DNA from: Pseudomonadota bacterium
Lineage (GTDB): Bacteria > Pseudomonadota > Alphaproteobacteria > Acetobacterales > Acetobacteraceae
Length of the DNA: 64,000 nucleotides
NCBI GenBank assembly: GCA_019351895.1
Contig: JABBOH010000011.1
Coordinates: 1 to 64,000, forward strand
Direction: 5' to 3'
Below, piece after piece: positions 26,529 to 33,921 of this stretch (the first letter of the stretch is position 1; every line of letters starts with the position of its first letter). Under the pieces are notes generated by a model. It had not been told where the DNA came from. It saw only the letters and a list, made by a program, of their open reading frames with translations, and made no database searches. The position numbers and the translations under genes were made by a program.

Positions 26529-27512
26529 CTAGCTGTTGAGAAGCGTCACCTTGATGCATTTGTCCGCCTGCGCGCCGAGCGCGAAAGCCTCTACGCTCTG
26601 CGTGAGAGGGAACTCATGCGTACGGATGGGTGACAGATCGAGCTTGGTGCGCTCTAGAAAGCGGATCGCGTCGGGCCAGACGCCCGGCGAGCCGATGCAG
26701 CCGCGAACCGTCAGGTTGCGCATCTGGATATTCCCGAGGTGCGACGACACCTGACGGCCGATGTTGATGCCGACCATGGATATGCGGCCCTCCTCGCGCA
26801 CGATGTCGAAGACGATGCCGAGCGATGCGTCGTGACCCGATGCCTCCACAACAAGATCGGCGCCCTTGCCCCCGGTCATCTGCATCACTGTCTCCACCGT
26901 GCCGCCATCACGCGGATCGATCACCGCGGCGGCGCCGAGCTTCAGCGCGGCGTCGCGCCGATGCGAGATCGGGTCGATGACGATGACGCGAGCGCCCATG
27001 CCGATGGCCGCCGCCGCCGAGACGAGACCGATCGTGCCGCCGCCCGAGACCACCACGGTTTCGCTCGCATCCGTGCCACCCGATCGGCGGACGGCATAGA
27101 AGCCGCAGGTGAAGGGCTCGATGAGCGAGGCGGTGCCGTCATCGATCGCATCCGGCAGCTTGTGCAGCCATTCGGGCCGCACGACGAAATACTCGCGGTC
27201 GGCGCCATCGAGCGAGAAGCCGAAGTGATGGATGCGGTCCGGCAGCCGCACCACGCATTCGCCCACCACGCGCTCGCCGGGCGCGAAGTTCCGCACGTTG
27301 CGGCCGATCTCGACGATCTCGCCGCACCATTCATGGCCCGGCGTCACAGGGTAGCTGATCGGAATGATATAGCGGCCGCCGAGGAGCTCGTAATCCGAGT
27401 GGCAGATGCCTACGGACCGCAGCCGCACCAGGATTTCGTTCTCCGTGATGCGCGGCATTTCGACATCGCGCACCACAGGTTGCTCGGGCTTTTCGAAGAT
27501 GAGGGCTTTCAT
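26529..27512 (-). CDS. Medium-chain dehydrogenase/reductase (sorbitol/threonine dehydrogenase type) lacking the structural-zinc lobe
   Basis: A 327-residue NAD-dependent alcohol dehydrogenase. GICHSDYELLGG and GHEWCGEIVEIG give the catalytic zinc ligands Cys and His-Glu. SGGGTIGLVSAAAAIGMGA is the nucleotide-binding loop. The four-cysteine structural zinc loop normally found after about residue 90 is missing. The ATG overlaps the preceding stop (ATGA), proving tight coupling to the Gfo/Idh/MocA gene. It likely oxidises a secondary alcohol of a polyol or cyclitol. Confidence 0.85.
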   Translation of the reverse strand: MKALIFEKPEQPVVRDVEMPRITENEILVRLRSVGICHSDYELLGGRYIIPISYPVTPGHEWCGEIVEIGRNVRNFAPGERVVGECVVRLPDRIHHFGFSLDGADREYFVVRPEWLHKLPDAIDDGTASLIEPFTCGFYAVRRSGGTDASETVVVSGGGTIGLVSAAAAIGMGARVIVIDPISHRRDAALKLGAAAVIDPRDGGTVETVMQMTGGKGADLVVEASGHDASLGIVFDIVREEGRISMVGINIGRQVSSHLGNIQMRNLTVRGCIGSPGVWPDAIRFLERTKLDLSPIRTHEFPLTQSVEAFALGAQADKCIKVTLLNS

Positions 27513-28531
27513 GCCGCGCTCCTGTCCATGGATTGGATGGTTTCCATCCTGCCCGAAGCGGCGCCGCGCACGATCGCCTCCAGCAGGGCGATGTTGTTCA
27601 CCATGTCCTCGCCGGTGATCGGGTAGGGCGCGACGCCGCGCACGGCACGCGCGAAGGCCTCGAAGTTGGCGACGACGGGCTCCGCCTTGCCGACCTCCTC
27701 GACCACGATCGGCTCGCCCTTCATGCCCTTTGTGACGACCCAGCCATCCGGGGCTTCGACATGGGCGCGGTCGCGAACGTCGATCCAGCCCTCGGTGCCG
27801 AACAACGCGAAGCGCGAGAAGAAGGGCGTGGCGAGTGTTGCCGAGACATAGGCCGTGCCCCCCGCGGCGAAGCGGATATAGGCACTCATGGTGTCGCCGG
27901 AGGGCAGATCCGACGCCAGCCGCTCGCAACTGACCGTCACGTCGCGCGCCGGACCCATGAGCTTCACGGCAAGGTCGGTGAGGTGGATGCCGGTGGCCGT
28001 CATGCCGCCCGCCGGTGCCTGCTCAGGCTTCAGGCGCCAATTGGCGCGGTCGAGTGTGAGGAACTTGTCATGGCTGAAATTCGCCTCGATCTGCAGAAGC
28101 CGCCCGAGACGGCCTTCGGCGGCCGCCGAAAGCATCTCCGCGATTGGGGGCTCGAAGCGCCGCTCATGCCCCATGCCGAGGATGAGCCCGGCCTTCCGGC
28201 AAAGGGCAACCGCGCGCTCGGCACCGGCCCGTGTCAGCGCTAGCGGCTTCTCGCAGAACACATGCTTGCCGGCGCCGACGACAGCCGCGATCTGCTCCTC
28301 GTGCAGCGAGTGCGGCGTCACCAGCAGAACGGCATCGACCGACGGATCCGCCAATGCAGCCCCAAGGTCGTCATCAACGGGAATGCCATGCGCGGCCTTG
28401 AAGCTTGCCGCCGCTGCGGGGTTGACCTCCACCGCACGTGTGATGCGGATGGACGCGTTGCCTTTGAGCGTGGTGCCGATCTTCTGACCCCACCACCCGA
28501 GCCCCACGAGGGCCACATTCACCTGTTCCAT
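27509..28531 (-). CDS. Gfo/Idh/MocA-family dehydrogenase
   Basis: A 340-residue NAD(P)-dependent sugar or inositol dehydrogenase. VGLGWWGQKIG is the Rossmann loop, HVFCEKPLALTRAGAE carries the EKP catalytic lysine motif, and GMTATGIHLTDLAVKLMG supplies the Asp/His of the active site. Known members act on inositols, glucose, deoxyhexoses and pyranoside 3-OH groups. Its presence inside an aromatic ring-cleavage operon is notable. The start follows CGGGAGATTTG. Confidence 0.88.
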   Translation of the reverse strand: MEQVNVALVGLGWWGQKIGTTLKGNASIRITRAVEVNPAAAASFKAAHGIPVDDDLGAALADPSVDAVLLVTPHSLHEEQIAAVVGAGKHVFCEKPLALTRAGAERAVALCRKAGLILGMGHERRFEPPIAEMLSAAAEGRLGRLLQIEANFSHDKFLTLDRANWRLKPEQAPAGGMTATGIHLTDLAVKLMGPARDVTVSCERLASDLPSGDTMSAYIRFAAGGTAYVSATLATPFFSRFALFGTEGWIDVRDRAHVEAPDGWVVTKGMKGEPIVVEEVGKAEPVVANFEAFARAVRGVAPYPITGEDMVNNIALLEAIVRGAASGRMETIQSMDRSAA

Positions 28532-28580
28532 CAAATCTCCCGTTCTTTTCTTTGTCACTCTGCCGTTATCGCGTCAGCCT

Positions 28581-30266
28581 TCACGCGACCCGCATTGTGG
28601 TCCGTTCACGAAAAAGGGCATCGATCCGCCGCTGAGCCGCCGTCAGCGCCGCGCGGTCCGTGCTCCGCCCGGTCAAGGCGTCATGGATCTCGTCGCCGAG
28701 GACCGCTTCCACCGCGACATATTCGGGAATGGGCGGACGCTGCCAGCTATCGAGAAGATCGCGCCGCGCGACGCGCTCGACGAAGTTGACGATCGGTGAG
28801 CTGCGCATGACCTCGGGATCGGAGATCACGCTGAAGCGCGGCCGCACCGGCAGTCCGCTTTTGAGATGATCCCGCACCGCATCGGGCGAGGTTATCCAGG
28901 CGATGGCGTCGACCGCCAGACGCATCCGCTCCTCGGGCAGGTTCGCGGGCACGCAGAGCACGAAGCCCCCGATGGGCGCCGTCACCCGTCCATGCGGGCC
29001 GGCGGGGTGCGGCAGATACTCGACCTTGCGGCTGACCTTGGAGCGCGTATCGTATTCGAAGCGCGCGGCCCGCATGCTCCAGCAATAAGTCATCGCCGCG
29101 TGACCCGTCAGGAAGGTGTCGAGGCTCGTCTCCCAGTCGAACTCCGTGACGCCGGGCGGGGAGATCTCGATGAGCTGATGCATGTAGTCGAGAACGCGCA
29201 GGCCCGCCGTCATGTCGATGACGGGCCGCATCTCGCCCTTCCCGCAAGCGGCCGAACGCTCGAGGAGGAAGCTGCCGCAATCGCCGAGCAGAAACAGGAA
29301 GCTCGCGGCGACCGGCATGCCGCGTGCCGCATTCCAGGTGATGCCGTAGCGCCCATGGGCGGGCGCGTGCAGCGACCGGCCGACCGAGAGCACCTGTTCG
29401 AAGGTGCCCGGGAAGGAGAGCCCCGCCTCCTGAAAAAGGTCGCGCCGCACGGCGAGGGTTTCGATCGTGCAGTAGATCGGCACGCCGTATTGCTTGCCTC
29501 GCCATTGCCCGGTCGCCCAAAAGTCGGCGTGAAACTCGGCGGGCTCCAGCCCCGCGGCGCGCACCACATCGCCCACCGGACGGATGTAGCCCTTGCTGGC
29601 GAATTCGCCCATCCAGGGGATGTTGATGGCGACGACATCATATTGCGACGCGGGCCGCTGCGCGTTCTCCTTCGCCAACTGATAGAGCTGCGGCAGGCGC
29701 GCAAGCGTGAAATCGCGCCGCGATCCGAAGTTGGTTCGCAGATCCGCCCACATATTCTGCATGGCGACGAAATAATTGTCCTCGGCGAGCAGAAAACGGA
29801 GATCGAAGCGCTTCGCCGCCGTCTGCCGGCGCATGAGCGGCGGCCAGCCAAGATTGCCGGCGGCAGATGCGCCGAAATAGTAGTCGTCGCTCGCCTCACC
29901 AGGTGCGCGGCTGCCGAGTGTCTGTGCCACGACCCGCTTCACTTCGAGCAGATAGGCCTCGAAATCCGTGGTGAGTTGCGCGCTCGGCTGCAGAGCGAAG
30001 GACTTTCCGGTCCGGCTCCGGGGCACGCGGATGATCAGACCGTTCGCGACCAGCTCCTCGATCTTGCGCAGCGATGTCGTGTAGGGCGCGTAACCGGCCT
30101 GGGCCAAGGTCGAGGCCGTTACGATCTCGCCCTTGGTGTGGCTCGCCACGAGATGGTGCAAGAGGTGCCAGACGAGATCGTTATCGGCCTTGGGAAAGGC
30201 CTGCGCCCAGGGCGTGCGAAGCTGCTGCAGGAAATCCAGGATGCGGAGGAATTCCAGATCTTTCAT
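28581..30266 (-). CDS. HTH plus cytoplasmic solute-binding-protein fusion, presumed transcriptional regulator
   Basis: A 561-residue protein with no signal peptide or membrane segment. Residues about 28-105 form a winged-helix, MarR-like segment (STLAQAGYAPYTTSLRKIEE followed by LVANGLIIR and a basic wing). Residues about 150-555 resemble carbohydrate ABC substrate-binding proteins (MalE/SBP_bac_1 type), for example YDVVAINIPWMGEFASKG, GKQYGVPIYCTIETLAVRRD and ITSPDAVRDHLKSGLPVRP. The binding domain must therefore sense a ligand inside the cell. SgrR of E. coli has a comparable HTH-SBP layout but with a different SBP class. It lies mid-operon, 19 bases after the hydroxyacid dehydrogenase. Confidence 0.75.
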   Translation of the reverse strand: MKDLEFLRILDFLQQLRTPWAQAFPKADNDLVWHLLHHLVASHTKGEIVTASTLAQAGYAPYTTSLRKIEELVANGLIIRVPRSRTGKSFALQPSAQLTTDFEAYLLEVKRVVAQTLGSRAPGEASDDYYFGASAAGNLGWPPLMRRQTAAKRFDLRFLLAEDNYFVAMQNMWADLRTNFGSRRDFTLARLPQLYQLAKENAQRPASQYDVVAINIPWMGEFASKGYIRPVGDVVRAAGLEPAEFHADFWATGQWRGKQYGVPIYCTIETLAVRRDLFQEAGLSFPGTFEQVLSVGRSLHAPAHGRYGITWNAARGMPVAASFLFLLGDCGSFLLERSAACGKGEMRPVIDMTAGLRVLDYMHQLIEISPPGVTEFDWETSLDTFLTGHAAMTYCWSMRAARFEYDTRSKVSRKVEYLPHPAGPHGRVTAPIGGFVLCVPANLPEERMRLAVDAIAWITSPDAVRDHLKSGLPVRPRFSVISDPEVMRSSPIVNFVERVARRDLLDSWQRPPIPEYVAVEAVLGDEIHDALTGRSTDRAALTAAQRRIDALFRERTTMRVA

Positions 30267-30285
30267 GCGCCAGCCGCCATTTGCC

Positions 30286-31191
30286 CTATTCCGCCTTCAC
30301 GCCGGGTTCCATCCCCGCCATGGCCTCATACTGCTCCAGCAGCACGAAAAAGTCCTTCTCGCCACGCCCCTGCGCGCGGGCAGACTCATACTGTTGGCGG
30401 ATGAGACTGACGAGGAAGACAGGAACCTGCTCGTCCCGTGCCGTATCGATCACGAGGTCGAAATCCTTGATCATCTGCTCGACCGTGAAGGCCGGCGAGA
30501 AATCGCGCTTCGACAGCATCTCCCGCTTGTAGGCGATCAAGGGTGACGCCACCGCGCTTTCGCAGATGACTTCCAGCATCTGCCCGATCGAGAGGCTCCC
30601 CTTCTGGCCAAAGGTCAAGGCCTCAGCCAGCAAGGCCGACGTCGCCCCCACCAGCATGTTGATGGCGAGCTTGAGATAACGCGCCTCCTCGCCGGGTCCG
30701 AGGTAAAACTGCCGATTGGAGAAGGCCGCGAAGAGCGGCTCCACGGTTCGGTAGGCACTTTCGTCACCCGATGCCAGCACGGTGAGCTTTCCGGCTTCCG
30801 CGGTCGCGGTGCTGCCCGAGAGCGGTGCACGCACGTAAAGCACGCCGCCGTCGCGGAGTGCCGCCGCCACCGCCGCCGAGGCGCGTGGAGAGACGGTGCT
30901 GGTTTCCACCAGAATGGAGCCCGGCTGCATGGCGGTGGCCAACCCATCGGGTCCGAGCACCAGCGACGCCAGCACGGCATCGTTCGGGATCGAGAGAAAC
31001 ACGATGGGGGCGGCAGCCGCGACGGCGCGCGCGTCGGGTTCGACCCGCGCCCCCGCGCCCTCGGCCAGCGCGCGCGCCTCCTGTGCTGTGTCGAAAACAT
31101 GAAGGCTGTGCCCGGCGGCCGCGAGATGGCGGCTCATCGGCGCGCCCATCTTGCCGAGGCCGATCCAGCCGACGGTCATCGAATTCTTCAT
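30286..31191 (-). CDS. Beta-hydroxyacid dehydrogenase (3-hydroxyisobutyrate / tartronate semialdehyde reductase family)
   Basis: A 301-residue NAD(P)-dependent dehydrogenase. GWIGLGKMGAPMSRHL is the cofactor loop, APLSGSTATAEAGKLTVLAS the substrate-binding motif, and YLKLAINMLVG contains the catalytic lysine. The start overlaps the dioxygenase stop (ATGA), with AGGAGCG before it, so it is co-translated with hydroxyquinol dioxygenase. The substrate is unknown; such enzymes act on small beta-hydroxy acids, which could arise from ring or sugar breakdown. Confidence 0.87.
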   Translation of the reverse strand: MKNSMTVGWIGLGKMGAPMSRHLAAAGHSLHVFDTAQEARALAEGAGARVEPDARAVAAAAPIVFLSIPNDAVLASLVLGPDGLATAMQPGSILVETSTVSPRASAAVAAALRDGGVLYVRAPLSGSTATAEAGKLTVLASGDESAYRTVEPLFAAFSNRQFYLGPGEEARYLKLAINMLVGATSALLAEALTFGQKGSLSIGQMLEVICESAVASPLIAYKREMLSKRDFSPAFTVEQMIKDFDLVIDTARDEQVPVFLVSLIRQQYESARAQGRGEKDFFVLLEQYEAMAGMEPGVKAE

Positions 31192-32114
31192 GGGCGCGCT
31201 CCTGAATCCTGGGCCGCCTCAGGCGCGCCAGCGAGATGGGTCATGGCTTCGGGTTGCAGACGGAAATCGATGGACAGCGCCTTGCAGCCTTCGGGCAGGC
31301 CATGGCCGGCCCGCTCCTCCGGGGTTGCGTCCACCAGGGGGACGATCAGGCTGTCCTTCACGCCGAAGACCGCGTCGCTGTCCAGGTAGGGGTCGCCGTC
31401 GATGAAAATATGCGTGGTCAGCGTATCATAGCCCGGCGCACGCAGGATAAAGTGGATGTGCGCGGGGCGCATCGGATGACGACGCAAGGCGGAGAGCATG
31501 TCGCCCACCGGACCGTCGCTCGGGATCGGATAGGATGCGGGCACGATGCTGCGGAACCAGAAGCGTCCGTCCGCGCCCGTGTGGAACACGCCGCGCAGGT
31601 TCATATCCGGCTGCGTCTCGTCCTGGGTATCGTAGAATCCGTCCTCCGAGGTCTGCCAGACATCGAGTTCGGCGCCCGCGATCGGCTGCCCCGCCTCGTC
31701 GCACAGCCGGCCGCTGACAAACAGCGGTTCGCCACGACCGTGGAGCGCGATGGTGTCGCCCATCTGCATGGCTGGCGCGCCGCGCACATAGAACGGGCCG
31801 AGGACGGTCGAGGGCGTCACGTCGTCAATCTTGCGGTTGTTGATGGCATCCACCAGCATCGAAACGCCCAGCGTGTCGGACAGAAGAATGAACTCCTGCC
31901 TGCGGTCGCTCGAGAGCTGGCCTGTCCGGGTCAGGAAGCTGATCGCGGCGAGCCACTCCTCGGGCGTCAGCCGCAACTCCCGCACGACCGCGTGCAGATG
32001 CGGCACGAGCACCGCCATGATCTCCCTGAGACGCGCGTCCGAGCAGCCTTCATTGCGCTGAAGCACCGCCTCGGTCGCCGTCTCCTCGGTGAAATTTCGG
32101 GTGATCGCAGCCAT
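31188..32114 (-). CDS. Hydroxyquinol 1,2-dioxygenase (intradiol)
   Basis: Opens the ring of 1,2,4-trihydroxybenzene to 3-hydroxy-cis,cis-muconate (maleylacetate). The 308-residue protein has the N-terminal helical dimer segment (about 20-100), LGPFYV, and the four Fe(III) ligands: Tyr in DGFYDTQ, Tyr in ASYPIPSDGPVG, and two His in AHIHFIL. The sequence LGPFYVRGAPAM and TTHIFIDGDPYLDSDAVFGV fit the hydroxyquinol clade better than catechol dioxygenases. Its ATG overlaps the maleylacetate reductase stop (TGATG), matching the next pathway step. Confidence 0.88.
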   Translation of the reverse strand: MAAITRNFTEETATEAVLQRNEGCSDARLREIMAVLVPHLHAVVRELRLTPEEWLAAISFLTRTGQLSSDRRQEFILLSDTLGVSMLVDAINNRKIDDVTPSTVLGPFYVRGAPAMQMGDTIALHGRGEPLFVSGRLCDEAGQPIAGAELDVWQTSEDGFYDTQDETQPDMNLRGVFHTGADGRFWFRSIVPASYPIPSDGPVGDMLSALRRHPMRPAHIHFILRAPGYDTLTTHIFIDGDPYLDSDAVFGVKDSLIVPLVDATPEERAGHGLPEGCKALSIDFRLQPEAMTHLAGAPEAAQDSGARP

Positions 32115-33187
32115 CACGCCCCTCCCGCCTCAGGCCGAATTCCAAAATATGCATTGTGGAGCAAGCGTCGCAGGGGATCGGCCGCGACCGGCCGTGGGTT
32201 GGGATAGGGCTTCGCGGCGGCGAGCGTCACGGCGCGGTCGAGGTCCGCCTCTTTCATGCCGATGGCGCTCAGCGCCACGGGCGCACCCAACCGCTTCGCC
32301 AGATCATAGAGCCCGCCAGCGGCATCCTTGGCCCCGAGGGCCGACGCGACGCGCGCCATGGCCTCCGGCGCGCCCGGCGTGTTGTAGGCGACGGCGTGGG
32401 GCAGCACCACCGTATGCGTCGGGGCGTGCGGAAGGTCGAAGCTGCCCCCGAGCACATGGCAAAGCTTGTGATGCAGCGCCATGCCGACGGAGCCGAGGGC
32501 GACGCCGCAGAGCCATGCTCCGTACAACGCCTCGCGACGCGCGGAGCGATCCTGAGCATCGTCGATGATGGCAGGCAGCGCGCGTGCCAGTGCGGCGATG
32601 GCGGCCTCCGCCATCAACGAAATGATCGGGTTGCGCTCCTCGGCATAGAGCGCCTCCACGGCATGCGCGATCGCGTTCATGCCGCTGGTCGCGCTGATCG
32701 CGGGCGGCAGGGTCAGCGTCAGCGCCACATCGTAGACCGTGGTCTCCGGGAGGACGCGACGCGTTCTCTGCGTCGTCTTCTCGCCGTCCTTCGTCTCGCC
32801 GATGATCGGCGTCATCTCCGAGCCCGCATAGGTCGTCGGCACCGCCACCTGCGGCAGATCGGTCCGCAGCGCGATCGCCTTGCCGAGCCCAATCGTGGAG
32901 CCGCCGCCGACGGAGACCACGCCGTCGACTTTGCCGTCCCGCACGACCGCGAGCGCCGCCTCGGTGACGCTCACCGGAGTATGCATCGTCGCCTGGTCGA
33001 AGATGCCGACGCTCAACCCGCCCAACAACGCTGCCACCTGCGACGCCTGCTCGCGCTGCTCCGGCGTGCAGAGGACTAGAACGCGTTTCGGCCCGAGGCG
33101 CTCGACCTCCTCAGGAAGACGCGCGAGCGTCCCGTCGCCGAAGATGACGCGCATCGGCAGGCCGTCAAATACAAAGTTTTCCAGCAC
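32114..33187 (-). CDS. Maleylacetate reductase
   Basis: NAD(P)H-dependent iron-type alcohol dehydrogenase that reduces maleylacetate to 3-oxoadipate, which feeds the beta-ketoadipate route. The 357-residue protein carries GGGSTIGLGKAIALRTDLPQ and VPTTYAGSEMTPIIGET, both clade-specific, plus the metal-region NAIAHAVEALYA and HHKLCHVLGGSFDLPHAPTH. The GTG start with AGGGAGGTTGC before it gives the family length; longer in-frame sequence upstream is unlike the family. It is first in an eight-gene operon. Confidence 0.9.
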   Translation of the reverse strand: MLENFVFDGLPMRVIFGDGTLARLPEEVERLGPKRVLVLCTPEQREQASQVAALLGGLSVGIFDQATMHTPVSVTEAALAVVRDGKVDGVVSVGGGSTIGLGKAIALRTDLPQVAVPTTYAGSEMTPIIGETKDGEKTTQRTRRVLPETTVYDVALTLTLPPAISATSGMNAIAHAVEALYAEERNPIISLMAEAAIAALARALPAIIDDAQDRSARREALYGAWLCGVALGSVGMALHHKLCHVLGGSFDLPHAPTHTVVLPHAVAYNTPGAPEAMARVASALGAKDAAGGLYDLAKRLGAPVALSAIGMKEADLDRAVTLAAAKPYPNPRPVAADPLRRLLHNAYFGIRPEAGGA

Positions 33188-33215
33188 GCAACCTCCCTGA
33201 CCCACGCTTCTTTTT

Positions 33216-33229
33216 GCATTGCACAATGC
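33216..33229. promoter_or_regulatory. Palindrome GCATTG-CA-CAATGC ahead of maleylacetate reductase
   Basis: A perfect 6-bp inverted repeat with two-base spacer, 29-42 bases upstream of the GTG start. At this place a bound regulator would block or contact RNA polymerase. Confidence 0.5.
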
Positions 33230-33290
33230 CTCTGCCGCGCAGCCTTGCTTGACGTCAGGATAGGTCCGGCGAGACACCGCGGGCGAGCCT

Positions 33291-33310
33291 CAAAATGTTC
33301 ATTTTGAACA
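33291..33310. promoter_or_regulatory. Overlapping palindromes CAAAATG-TT-CATTTTG and TGTTCA-TTT-TGAACA
   Basis: Two perfect inverted repeats share this AT-rich stretch, about 105 bases upstream of maleylacetate reductase and 265 upstream of the YciI gene. It is the best operator candidate for a regulator serving both directions, possibly the HTH-SBP fusion. Confidence 0.5.
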
Positions 33311-33442
33311 AAATCAGGCTGGCTAAAGCGGCGAGGGTCCGTAGGTTGAAGGGCGTCCGGGCACCGAGCGGACTCGAGATGAAAATAATGATTTAACGGT
33401 CGCAAAGATCGGGACGGGGAAACTATGGGAAGAACCTCTTTG

Positions 33443-33448
33443 TATAAT
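33443..33448 (+). promoter_or_regulatory. TATAAT -10-like box upstream of the YciI gene
   Basis: A perfect -10 hexamer in an otherwise GC-rich genome, about 127 bases ahead of the YciI ATG. No good -35 box lies 16-18 bases upstream, so it may need an activator or be chance. Confidence 0.3.
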
Positions 33449-33575
33449 TCAGGATGCCGGATGGCCATGACGGGCGCTTTGACGCCTGCAGCACATCTGC
33501 GCGCCTGAACAGCAAAAGCCGCCAGCCACTCGATCAACTGGCAGAACCCTTACTCCACAAACTAGAGGCCGCCCA

Positions 33576-33863
33576 ATGCACTTCATTATTCATTGCCTCG
33601 ACAAGCAAGGGGCCGTACAGGATCGGCTTGCCAACTACGAAGCGCACAAGGGTTATCTCGGGAAGGCACCCGTGCGCATCCTGGTTTCCGGTCCGCTCCT
33701 CGCACCCGATCATGAAACGATGATCGGCAGCTTCTTTTTGGTGGAAGCCGAGACGCAGCAGGAGGTGCAGACATTCCACGACGCCGATCCCTTCAAGAAG
33801 GCTGGCATCTGGGAGCAGGTTTCCATCCACCCCTTCCTCAAGCGGATGGACAATCGCAGCTGA
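33576..33863 (+). CDS. YciI-like small protein (possible lyase or dehalogenase-type)
   Basis: A 95-residue protein with a ferredoxin-like fold of the YciI/YCII family: MHFIIHCLDKQGAVQDRL, the conserved YEAHKGYL (His), and VSGPLLAPD. Family members include TftG, which eliminates chloride from chlorohydroxyhydroquinone in 2,4,5-T degradation, and muconolactone-isomerase-like folds. It begins the plus-strand set divergent from hydroxyquinol dioxygenase, so an elimination or isomerisation step feeding hydroxyquinol is plausible. The exact reaction cannot be read from sequence. Confidence 0.78.
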   Translation: MHFIIHCLDKQGAVQDRLANYEAHKGYLGKAPVRILVSGPLLAPDHETMIGSFFLVEAETQQEVQTFHDADPFKKAGIWEQVSIHPFLKRMDNRS

Positions 33864-33921
33864 GACAAAAGGGGCAACGGCCCCGCCGCCCACCAGGAGC
33901 CCCCGCGAAGGAGGTTGATCG

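Larger units (their letters stand above)
33188..33575. other. Divergent control region of the hydroxyquinol locus
   Basis: About 390 bases separating the eight-gene minus-strand operon from the plus-strand uptake genes. It holds two AT-rich palindromes and a TATAAT box, and is distinctly less GC-rich than flanking genes. No small gene is convincing. Confidence 0.65.

Noticed and set aside
28866..30404. A 512-codon plus-strand open frame
   Set aside because: Antisense to the HTH-SBP gene, which has clear solute-binding motifs.
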